64,000 bases of DNA, taken from Tetradesmus obliquus. Lineage: Eukaryota; Chlorophyta; Chlorophyceae; Sphaeropleales; Scenedesmaceae. The stretch's first letter is position 1. The number at the start of each line of letters is the position of its first letter. The notes below the pieces were generated by a model that had not been told where the DNA came from, made no database searches, and saw only the letters and a program-made list of their open reading frames with translations. The translations under genes were made by a program, and so were the position numbers. Shown here one piece after another: positions 34,437 to 44,486 of this stretch. The DNA lies in NCBI GenBank assembly GCA_030272155.1, contig CP126193.1, forward strand, positions 1,736,001 through 1,800,000, given 5' to 3'.

Positions 34437-37400
34437 TCAAAAGTTTGACATCCTGGGGATCCTGACACTCAACCCGTTCAGCATGTGCTGCAAGTACCCC
34501 GCCTGCACCGCCACATCCCCACTGTCCAGCACAGCTGACCACTCGTGGAACGGCACCTGCAGCACAGTGTACCCCCGGTACTGCAGCGCCCACTTTTGAG
34601 CCTGCGCCTCTGCAGTGGGTGTGTATGGAGGGTTCCGGCTGCACCAGGCGGGTGGGACAACCTGCCACGCTACCGATACGCCGCTGTGTTTCAGTGGCAG
34701 CCCCACGCGCACCACGCCATCGAGGGTGATGCAGGGCTCGCCTACGGGTAGGCCCAGGTGCAGCAGCGTCTGGCAGCAGCAGCAGCAGCAGCAGCGAAGG
34801 CGGGAGAGATCAGCAGTGGCTGCAGGGAGAAAGGGAGAGTTGGTATAATGCTGGCAACAGCTGCGCGTGCGTGTGTGCTGTGCAGGCGTGTGTGCAGCGA
34901 GGCAGCCCAGCCAAGGTGCATTGCGGCACCCGTACATCTGCCCAGCGCTTTGCGCTGCCTGACGTCAAGCCCTGTCCGCAACATAGCTACATCACACACA
35001 CAAACACACTGTGTGCTTCAGCAGTAAACATCAGCCAGCACACACAGCAAGCAACACACATCACGATGATGCCTCGGAGACCATGGGCCCCGCCAGCTGT
35101 GTCGCTAGCCGGCTTGATGCATCCACATGCAATACATTTGACAACATAACCCGCGGCCGCCGCCCCCAGCTGCCCACCTGTCTCACGCTCGCCTCCAGCC
35201 CCCGCTGAGTCAGCACGGCTGGGTCCCGAAACTTCCAGCTGCTGAAGTGCTGCTGCTGCAGCGGCTGCTGCTGCTGGGGGTGGTGGCCGCCGTGCCCATC
35301 GTGCTGCTGCTGCTCCTGCTGGGGGTGGCGTTCGTACTCGGGCGCCGCGCGTACTGTGTGCAGCAGCCAGTTGGCGGCTGCCAGCGGCTGCAGATGTGAG
35401 GGCAGGCTGATCGTGCGCGGCGCAGCACGCGAGATCTGCACAGCACACAACACACGCGACAAGGCAGCATTAAGGTCAGGCTATGCAGCAGGTGCACGTG
35501 CATCGCGAGGCACTCACAGCAACACGGTTACAAGGCCTTTGCAGCTGCTGGACACCAGGCTAGACAACGAGCTGACTCTGCACGTGCCCACACCACAGCA
35601 GCAGCAGCCGCAGCAGCCCCTCACCTTTATCAGACATACGGAGTAGCTGTCAGCCAGTAGTGGGTTAGGGTCCAGCATCACGTGCCCCAGCTGCTGCTGA
35701 TGCAGAATCCCTTGACACTTCTCGCCACATAAGAACAAACCGCGCCACAACAAAGACAACTCAGCGCACGACAATATAGGCCAATTGGCTTGGAAGCTCG
35801 CGTCCACACAACAGCAGCCGCAGCGGCAGCCCCGCACCTCTTTCCAAAAGACGGAGTAGCTGTCGGCCAGCAGCGGGTTAGGGTCCAGCATCACATGCCC
35901 CAGCTGCTGGTGCTGCAAAAGCCCTTGACACTTCTTACCACATAACAACACACAGCGCCCTAACAAAGACAACCCAGCACACGGCAATATACACCAAGCT
36001 CGCGTGCCCACAACAGCAGCCGCAGCAGCAGCCCCGCACCTCTTTCAAAAGACAGAGTAGCTGTCGGCCAGCAGCGGGTTAGGGTCCAGCATCACGTGGC
36101 CCAGCTGCTGCTGATGCAGAATCCCTTGACACTTCTCGCCACATAACAACAAACCGCGCCACAACAACAAACACCCAGCGCACAGCAATATACGCCAAGC
36201 TCGTGTCCACAACACAGCAGCCGCAGCGGCAGCCCCGCACCTCTTTCAAGAAGACGGAGTAGCTGTCGGCCAGTAGCGGGTTAGGGTCCAGCATCACGTG
36301 CCCCAGCTGCTGGTAGCGCAGCTGCGCGCCCCACAGCGCTGCTAGTTGATCATCGCCAAAGGCCTCAGGCGCCACCAGCGCCAGCCCCTTGAAGCACTCC
36401 TTGGCCAGCGTGCTGCGACAGCAACAGCAGCGGCAGCAGCAGCAGCAGCACGGAAGCATGCGTATAAGAGAAGGTGTGATGTGCAGCGACAAATGCTGGG
36501 CTGGCAGCCAGCTGCTCGTCGCCAAAGGCCTCGGGGGCCACCAGCGCCAGGCCCTTGAAGCACTCCTTGGCCAGCGTGCTGCAGCAGCAGCAGCAGCGGC
36601 AGCAGCAGCAGCAGCAAGGAAGCAAGCGTATGAAAGAAGGTGTGATGTGCGGCGACACAACTGCCCCAGCACACCACGCAGCTCAGCCGTCCTGTCACGC
36701 CTCACCTGTGCAGATGGCCTCACCTGTGCAGATGGCCTCACCTGTGCAGATGGCCTCACCTGTGCAGATGGCCTCACCTGTGCAGATGGCCTCACCTGTG
36801 CAGATGGCCTCACCTGTGCAGATGGCCCAGCATGGCAAAGGTCCATGACGGGTTCACCAGCGCAGCCTGCAGCGCCTCATCAGTCATACCCTGCAAACAG
36901 GCCTGTGGCCCTCTCGCTGCACTTTCAGCCGTCTCGCTCCACTATACATCCACAGAGTAAACAAGGCTGCGCATCTGGACACTGCACACAGGCCTCCACA
37001 CCTTCATGCCACACCCTCGCATCACAACACTGTCGCAGCACACCACCCACGCACCCGCTCCTGCCACTGGCCTCACCTGTGCAGGTGGCCCAGCATCGCA
37101 AAAGCCCATGACAGATTCACCAGCGCCGCCTGCAGCGCCTCGGCATCGTCATACACAGGCCGGCAGTCCCCAGGCACCGCCATACTGGCCTGCTGCCAGT
37201 TCCCAACTGGGCACTCATCCAGCGACTGGTGCTGCTGCTGCCGCGTCCAGCTGCCGCCCTCGCCGCTGCTGTTGCTGCTGCTGCTGCTGCTGAGGGCCCG
37301 GGAGCTGGGTGGCAGGACCAAGCCGCCCCGTGAGGCTTTGCTGCTGGTGGGGCGGGGGGCACTGCTGGGGCTGCTGGGCCTGCTATTGCTGGGGCTGCTG

Positions 37401-37490
37401 CTGCTGCTGCTGCTGCTAGTATCGCCATTGCTGCTGCTGCTGCTGCTGGTGGTGATGCTAGGGCTGCTGGGCCTGCTGGGGCTGGGGCTT

Positions 37491-37522
<32 letters not shown>

Positions 37523-38217
37523 TTCCGAGCGCTTGATGTAGGTGGTGGTCACCTTGCCATCTGGTGCGTAGTTTGTGACCATTATGTAATCCGGGCCGAG
37601 CGGGTTGTCCTGCTCTTCCACATACTCATAGTAACCCATGCTGCTGTTGGCAGCAGCCCAGATGCTCGCCGCGCCATTGGCGGCAGTACTGCTGCTCCTG
37701 CTGCCGCTGCTGCTGGCGGCTACACTGACTGCACTGCTGCTGCTGCTAGCACTGCCTGCATCACTGCTGCTGCTGCGTGTCATGCCAAACCCTTGCCAAG
37801 TAGGTGCACCCCCAGCACTCTGCACACGCGCCCCAGCACTGCCAGCAGCCATTCCTGTCCCCGGCAATGTCCCCAGCTCACCGCCTGCTTTGCTCGCCGC
37901 TGCCGCTGCCTTTGCCGCTGCTGCTGCGCTGCCGCGCGCCCCTAAGCTCGCCAGCACCCGCTGCCCGTCTGTGCTGGTGCGCAGGTTCCTCAGCACAATG
38001 CTGACGTGGCCAGCTACCCTGTCTAACACACAGGGGTCAGGGTTTGCTTGTACTGCTGCCAGGGCTCCCAGCAGCCTGCCGATGCAGCTGAGGGGCCAGC
38101 CTTCAACTTGTGCGGCCATCTGCTGCAGTGCTGCTGCATTGAGCTCGGGTGCAGTGAAGCGCAGCTTGGCAAGTGAGGCCACCAGCCGGGAGAGGTCTTC
38201 GGGGCAGAAGGCCTGGT

Positions 38218-38254
<37 letters not shown>

Positions 38255-38843
38255 GCGGCGGCGGCGGCGGCGTCTTGATGCTACGGAATTGCAATGCATG
38301 ACAGCAGCAGCAACAGCAAACGAAACGGATGGCCACACAGCGCAGGCGTACTGTACTTAACACACTGGCATAGTTTGCAGTATCATCCGACAAATCCAGA
38401 CAGTGTGGAGGACACACTTCCTACCCTACACAGCCTCACACCGCCCACCTGCAACTGCTGCAGCGCTGCTGCCGCCAGCCCGTTGAAAAAGTCCTCGTCA
38501 TCGTCATAATGCTGCACCGCTGCATATGCCGCTGCCACATCAGCGAGGGCACAGGGCTCCAGCTGCCCTAAACCCTCCCACAGAAACTCGGTGGCTGCCA
38601 CAAACAGCTCCTGGCTGTATGCTGCCGGGCTGTGCTGTGCTGCTGCTGCAAAGGCGCCGAGGGTGCGCAGCAGCTGCTTTGGGGAGAGCTGGCCCAGTCG
38701 GTTGTACAGCACTGGCACCGCCTGTGGTCATGGGGCAGCATGCAGGACACAGGCAATGTGTCGGCAGCATATAAACACAGGCAAAGTGTGTGCAGATGCT
38801 GAGGTGGAAGGAGGCTATCATACACACATCTGAATGCATTTTG

Positions 38844-38875
<32 letters not shown>

Positions 38876-38961
38876 CTATAGCCTAGGCAGGCGTTGCCAG
38901 ATGCTGACAACACGAGCGCAGCTGGGCTGGCGGATCCTGCCGCTGCTGTAGCTGTTGCTTA

Positions 38962-39007
<46 letters not shown>

Positions 39008-39900
39008 GCCACCATGATGAACAGCCACGCATCTCCAGGACAAGCTGTGCACGCACTACTGTCACATGCCTTTGCTGCTGTTGCCCTTCTTTCACGTTCA
39101 CTCAGTCTGCTGCTGCTGCCGCTGTCGCTGTCACTGCTGCTGCTGCTGCCCACCTCCTGAAACAGGTCTGCATGCTCCGGCCCCAGCCTCGCGTAAAAGG
39201 TGAGCGCCTTGACTAGCGCCGACGCCTCCTGCTGCTCAAGAGACGCCAGCAGCTGCACCTGCAGCAGCACACAGGGACAGCAGCTGTTCAACACCCATGC
39301 AGCGCTGGCACACTTTGGGTGGCAAGCAGGCAGCAGCCAGGCATGCGCTGCTGCTGCTGCTGCTGGGAGAAAGCCAGGTCACGTTTGATTGATACAGCAG
39401 TAGGCCATGGCTTGACCAGGCCCACAATCAGCATTCAGACAGCCACCACCAGCCACGTCCCAGCGGGTGTCACAAAGCACCACCACAACAGCAGCACAGC
39501 ATCTTAAACCCCAGCACACACCACACACACACAAGTAACGCAACTGTTAAACAGTGAAGGGTGTACCACCCAAACGTCACAAAACATGGTTTGATGTGAA
39601 TTTCTTGTATGCTTCAATGACCTGCGTGCATGCAACTCGTGCAATTTCTATGTCAACAACCCCACACAACCCCACACAGCCCCACACCTTGTACTCTTGC
39701 GCCAGCCAGCTCTGCTGCGGCACGGCTGCCGCCTCTGCTGCCAGCGACTGCAGCGCTGCCTGGCTGGGCGCGGCAGCGATGGCTGCAGACAGGTCCGCAG
39801 CAGACTGCAGGCTGCTCAGCGTGGCCACTGCGCTGTGGATGCTGCCATACTGCAGCACCTGTGTGCATGCGGAACAATGAAGTGCGTTGCGAAGCCAGCG

Positions 39901-39941
<41 letters not shown>

Positions 39942-40537
39942 GGTGGCGAGTCAGCAGCTGCTGACACATCGTGAATGAGCAGGCATCTGCGCAGCAGGAC
40001 GGCTGTTGGAACATGATGAAGCTCCACAAGCAACTTGTAGGGCAACGGATTGCCCGCATACTCACAGCATGCAGCTGCATAATCTTCATGTGCAGCTGCT
40101 GTGGACGCTGCCCTGCAGCGGCTATTGCTGCTTCCGCCATCCCCACCTGCTGCGAGGTCTCAGCCAGCAAGGTGGTGCTGGGCCTGAGCCAGTGCTGCCC
40201 CGGCCTTACAAAGCATCTGCTCTGCAAGGCAGGCACGCTGATTGGCCTGAAGCCCGTGCCCAAGCCTTGCCTTGCAGGAGGGCAGTGGCTAGACTGGCAG
40301 ATGCCTGCAGCAGTGTTGGAGCAGAGCAGCTCAGTGATGCTGCAGCTTGCTGTCGCACAGCCTGTTGTGCTGAATTGTGTGTTGGTCAAAGCAAGCTTTC
40401 AAACAGCGTAAGACTGTGCAAGGAAGCCTGGCTAGTAAGGGCCCCCGATGCTGACAAGCAAGGCAGTGACAATAGCCCCCTGCCTGCGTATAGCACGCAC
40501 CTCGACAGAGACGGAAAACCGGCCTAAGAGCAAACAT
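34437..40537 (-). CDS. RAP-domain protein, probable organelle RNA-binding factor (OPR/FASTK-like)
   Basis: RAP-domain proteins, often carrying OPR repeats in green algae, act in chloroplast or mitochondrial RNA processing and translation. Nine exons (40537-40501, 40304-40066, 39858-39688, 39258-39154, 38721-38449, 38212-37077, 36412-36241, 35435-35178, 34769-34437) give about 907 residues. The N terminus (MFALRPVFRLCR, basic, few acids) looks like a transit peptide. Helical-repeat-like segments follow (QYGSIHSAVATLSSL, LSRLVASLAKLRF, NLSWAFAMLGHL), interrupted by a long Ser/Ala-rich insert at about 370-620. The C terminus holds a RAP-type motif (WALQYRGYTVLQVPFHEW, then YLQHML). The two 5' exons are the least certain. 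Introns 6 and 7 are filled with copies of exon edges. Confidence 0.85.
35585..36240 (-). repeat. Array of three ~200-bp echoes of exon 7 end plus donor (RAP gene)
   Basis: The last ~75 bases of exon 7 (from 36241) recur with exon parts starting at about 36040, 35838 and 35624, each followed by similar intron sequence. Spacing is about 200-215 bases. Each copy keeps a donor (GTGCGG or GTGAGG). Two copies stay in frame through GHVMLDPNPLLADSYSV; the one at 36040 has a frameshift giving a stop after YSVF. They look like duplicated exon-intron boundaries. Confidence 0.92.
36498..36660 (-). repeat. Echo of the RAP gene exon 7 start with acceptor
   Basis: This stretch parallels 36332-36490. It repeats the exon 7 start (TLAKECFKGLALVAPEAFGD in sense) and its upstream CTG-rich acceptor tract, but lies upstream of the true acceptor. 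It offers a complete decoy 3' splice site in the same phase. Confidence 0.9.
36700..36825 (-). repeat. Seven perfect tandem copies of an 18-bp 5' splice junction
   Basis: CCTCACCTGTGCAGATGG is repeated seven times without change. In the sense direction each unit contains CTGCACAG|GTGAGG, identical to the true exon 6 donor junction at 37077/37076. The array therefore places seven extra consensus donors inside the intron. Confidence 0.97.
36826..36895 (-). repeat. Echo of the RAP gene exon 6 end
   Basis: In sense orientation this is a diverged copy of the exon 6 end (about 37083-37150). It shares GAGGCGCTGCAGGC, GCGCTGGTGAA and TGTCATGG/CGTCATGG blocks, and runs directly into the seven-donor array. 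Confidence 0.88.
38218..38272. repeat. (CAG)n(CGG)n compound microsatellite
   Basis: About 12 CAG followed by about 7 CGG units. In sense it reads (CCG)n(CTG)n leading straight into the CTACCAG acceptor of RAP gene exon 6, so it sits where the polypyrimidine tract should be. Confidence 0.95.
38964..39006. repeat. (CTG)14 microsatellite
   Basis: Uninterrupted CTG run inside a RAP gene intron. Similar pure runs lie at about 38850-38873 (CTG) and 39902-39939 (CAG). Confidence 0.93.
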
Positions 40538-41232
40538 GCGGGCGTGCGTCGTTGGCTGAAGCTACACGTGTACGCCCGCCATGCCCTGTGTGCGTTTGAT
40601 TTCAGCAGTAGATCAAGACGTGAACGACCCAAAACCGCCGGGTGTAATATACCCATACAGGTTGTTTGGCTCATGACGTGGATGGCGGGATCGTCCTGAC
40701 TGTGCAGCAGTGACAGGTGGAGGGTCTCGCAAGTGACAAGTTCCCTGTCTTTTCTGCGATAAAGTCGTGTTCGGTCCTGAAAAACACTCCTTTCAGCCCT
40801 AAAGTTTCAAAAGCGCGCAGCCCCTTGCCAAACCGTCAGCACCTAGCAGCCTGGCCATGCAGTGGAGTGCACACTGGACTGGCAGCAAGCACAAGCCACA
40901 GTCAAACAACTTAAGCATCCCCTGATGCAGCCAGCAGCGTGTATGAAACTCGGCAACAAATGGGACCACAAAACAAGGCGGCCAAAAATCCCCCAGTCAT
41001 GCTGCAGCAGCCACGGATTCGTAGAACCTGCCAACCTGCCAAATGTTGGACATCGCAGCTCTCACATCACAGCGCAGGACTGGCGTCCAGCTTCTGCAGG
41101 AGAACTTCCCAGAGCACGGCCCATACTGCAATGACAACCGCTTAGAACCAGATCTGCAACTTTGCCGCACCGATTCGTCAAAACAGCAGCTCAGGTCTGT
41201 CGGGGTCCGATCCCGCAGAGTCTGCCAGCCCC
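40538..41232. other. Intergenic: RAP gene promoter and sterol reductase 3' UTR
   Basis: Both flanking genes are on the minus strand. No coding region is supported in these 695 bases. Confidence 0.5.
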
Positions 41233-43591
41233 TCAATACACGTACGGGATGATTCGCCAAGGCACCAGCGCGCAGTAGCGCCCCCAATCCGCGCCATACT
41301 TGGCCCTGCAGGCCGCCTCATCCCGCTGCTCCCTGTGCACCAACAGCGCCGCGAAATAGATGCAGTAGAAGTATGGCACGACAGACGCCAGCCCGCTCAG
41401 CCCACACGGCAGGCACCAGGCGAGGCCCATGAGCCAATCTCCAAGGTAGTTTATGTGGCGTGCTGCACCCCACCATCCGCTAATGATGAGGCGTGTGCCC
41501 CGCTCTGTGGGCATGGATTTGAGGTGAGCCACAGAGGGGTGGCCCGGGTTTGTGCGGAAGGCGTTCTTCTGGCTGTTGGCGCCGCGGAATATGCAGTAGC
41601 CGAGCGCTTGTACAGCGAGCACGCCCAGCAGCGCTGGCAGGGAGAGCTGGCGAGGGTAGTCAGCAAGGTAGCGCGCCTGCAGGCGTTCAGGGACAAGGCA
41701 GTTGCAGCAACAGGGCAGAGACAAGGTGGTGGGACAGCGCAGGCAGGTGGAGCAGTAGAGCGTGTGCCAAAGTGAAGGGAAGCAAGTTCGCAGACTGCAG
41801 GGACAAGGCAGACACAAGGCAGACACCGGGCACAGCAAAGTTTTAGCAAGGGATAGGTGTGGGGAAGGCCTGCAGTGATGGACCATGCAGAAGAAGCTGC
41901 AGCCATCGCACGAGCATGTTGTGCTGTGGACAGTACAAACAGGCCAGGTAGTGACCATCATGCACACCAATCTTAAGCGATAAGCATTGCTCGTGGTGAG
42001 ACGATGACACCCTACAAACGCTCATGAAGTACAGCTGCGCTTGGCCATCACTTGCTGTGACCGCAACTGCAATGCATGCACCATGCAAGCACACCGCGCA
42101 TCAGCTGCACGCTTTGCACGTCTGTAGCATGCTTACAGGCTCTGTGCACCATGCAAACGACAGAAACAACCCTTAACATGCTTTGACCCGCCCACCTGGG
42201 TGCAGAAGGTGAAGGGCACCCACGCAAGGTCCCCAAAAGCCAGCATGAAGCCAAAGCCATCCGTGGTGATGTCCATGGTTGTTAGGATCGCTGCTTCATT
42301 CAGCAGCCCATCAGCGATGTACCACAGCTCAAAGCCATTGACCAGCAGCATCGCATTTGTAACATACCCCAGCTGCTTGTACTGCTGGTACGCAAACGCA
42401 AGGTTCAGCAAACCCCAGCCGATCATGCCAGGGTACAGCTCGCAAAACTCTTTGATGTCCAGGGTTTTGCCAAAGGCCCTGGGGTTTAGCTCCCGGCCCA
42501 TCCAAAAGTCGTACACAAAGATTCCGGAGTTGCCATGCTGACTCAGCAGGCGGTTTGGCAGGAAGGAGGCTGCATACACTGCCACTGCCAGCACTGAGCT
42601 GAAGATGATGGCTGCTGTTGTCAGCGGGACAAAGTTGCGCGGGATCCATGAGAGGTCTAGCACCCCTAGGCCGAAGCTGACGGCTGCTGCTGTGCCGTAA
42701 GTGATGGCAAACACCGAGAACGCTGCAGGTTGGGGTGGCAATGCAGAGCATAAAGTGACGACACACAGCAGACGGTCAGGGCAAGTACTATGTGGAGACT
42801 GCATGCCTCGGAGCTGTGCATGTGTGGGGGCATGACATGAAGTGCCTAACACATATGTAGATGACATGAAGTGCCTAACACATATGTAGATGATGAAGGC
42901 GCACGAGGGTGATGCACATCACCGAGCGACCCATGGCTGGGATGGCCGTGCTGGAAACTATCACAGCAGATCGATGCGCAGCAAGCACACTGCCACACAA
43001 GCATAGCGTGGAACAACAGCTGCTGTTTGCTCCATCAGCTTTTGCTCAGTCAGCATGGCGCCCTTTGAAGCTGCACAGCCAATTTCATGTTCATCTGATG
43101 CAGAGCTACTGCTGTTGCAGCTGCCGCTGCTGCTGCTGGATGCCGCGCACCAGCTGCTGCTGGATGCCGCGCACCAGCAGTTGTGCCTACCACACAGGCT
43201 GCCACTGATCTTGCTTGGCAACAGCTGTTACAGTTGTGCCAGCTGCACAATCAGCACTAATGATCCTCTCACCATTCAGCTTGTATGTCAGCCTCTGCCT
43301 GTTGGGCAGCTGCACACCACACGCCAGCTGGCCAGGCAGCAGCAGGTGCAGCAGCAGCACCAGCGCAAACCAGCCCGTCACCGCCAGCATTGCTTCGTGC
43401 GTATAGATCAGCTGGTTTGACGGAAAGCCAGGCAGGGACACCCATGGCAGCAGCTGCACGCAGCCCTGTGCGTTGCAGGCATAGCTCAGGCCTAGCACTA
43501 CCAGAGGCAGGACCACGGTTAGCAGCCCTGGAACGTAAGGGCCAAAGAATTCATATTCGTGTTGTTGAGCATCGTGATCGCTCTTTCCCAT
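41233..43591 (-). CDS. FK: Delta(14)-sterol reductase (FACKEL/ERG24 type)
   Basis: This ER membrane enzyme uses NADPH to reduce the C14-15 double bond of sterol intermediates after C14 demethylation. Three exons (43591-43273, 42722-42196, 41676-41233) give 429 residues with the family's many hydrophobic segments. Seen: GVQLPNRQRLTYKLN, GRELNPR, LLVNGFELWYIADGLLNE, DGFGFMLAFGDLAWVPF, GYCIFRGANSQKNAFR, LIISGWWGAARHINYLGD, and the C terminus WRIIPYVY. The RGANSQK segment and the PYVY ending favour sterol C14 reductase over the related 7-dehydrocholesterol reductase. The ATG at 43591 has a strong ACCATGG context; an in-frame ATG 17 codons upstream is an alternative start. Confidence 0.94.
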
Positions 43592-44486
43592 GGTGCAGCT
43601 GGTGATCAAGCAATTCAAATGGCGATCAACCTCAGTGGGCATGCATTAATGCAATAAGCGTAGCAGATGAATACATACCAAAAACAAAGGCGGGGTCAAT
43701 CGCTTGACTGACGTCGCTCTTTCGAAGCAGAGCTTCTGTACAGCCTGGTGTTATGCCTGTGAGGAGGCAGTACTGCCCTGTCTGGCAACTTACATGCCCT
43801 TGCTGGGCTATGGCATACTGAACACAGTGCAATAGTGTACAATTAGTTCAAGCAATTGCTTTTCTGATCCTTCTGACACCGGTCGCGAGTCTCTTGGCTC
43901 CAGCCCAAGGGTTCTATCAAGGCACTCGTTGCAGCTTGCTGTGACCAGTGTTGCATGCGACAGGGAGCACGTTACTCAGCGTTTTAGGCAGCAGCAGATA
44001 GGCACAGTTTTCGACTGTAACTCCTGTCATGCTACGAGTGTGCCTGACTCGGGTGACATGGAAAAAGACTGTGGCACCCAGGTAGGGTTTGGCACCAGGT
44101 GAGATTTGGCAAGCAGGCTACATGCAGCAAGTGTTGGTGACATGGCCAAACTCTTCAAATTCATTGGAACCCGCTGCAGATTCTGATGGAGTGCTCTGGC
44201 TGTAGTTGGCGTCCAGGTCTAGGAATCAAGGGAGTTCACAACACGTCAGTTACATTGCTCATAGTGCGTGAGCTGCTACGCAGCTGCCAGCGCATTGTGC
44301 CGACACATGACAAACACGTTTGACAGAATCAAATGTAAAACGACAACGAGGCTATTTGCCGAGGCAACCCGCATCCTGACTTCGTTGTGCGCCAGCTGAT
44401 CTCCCACCTCTAGGGCAAGCCTTGAAAGCATCCTAACGATCAGATCTGTCACATTAGCTGTCACTGAGACACACACAGCGAAGCCC
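43592..44486. promoter_or_regulatory. Divergent intergenic region between sterol reductase and membrane-protein genes
   Basis: The genes on either side are transcribed away from each other, so both promoters lie in these 895 bases. I see no individual elements that I can name. Confidence 0.5.

Noticed and set aside
36079-36846. A repeat protein of about 255 residues containing QVRPSAQVRPSAQ-type repeats
   Set aside because: This is the out-of-frame reading of the seven-donor array and exon echoes inside a RAP gene intron.
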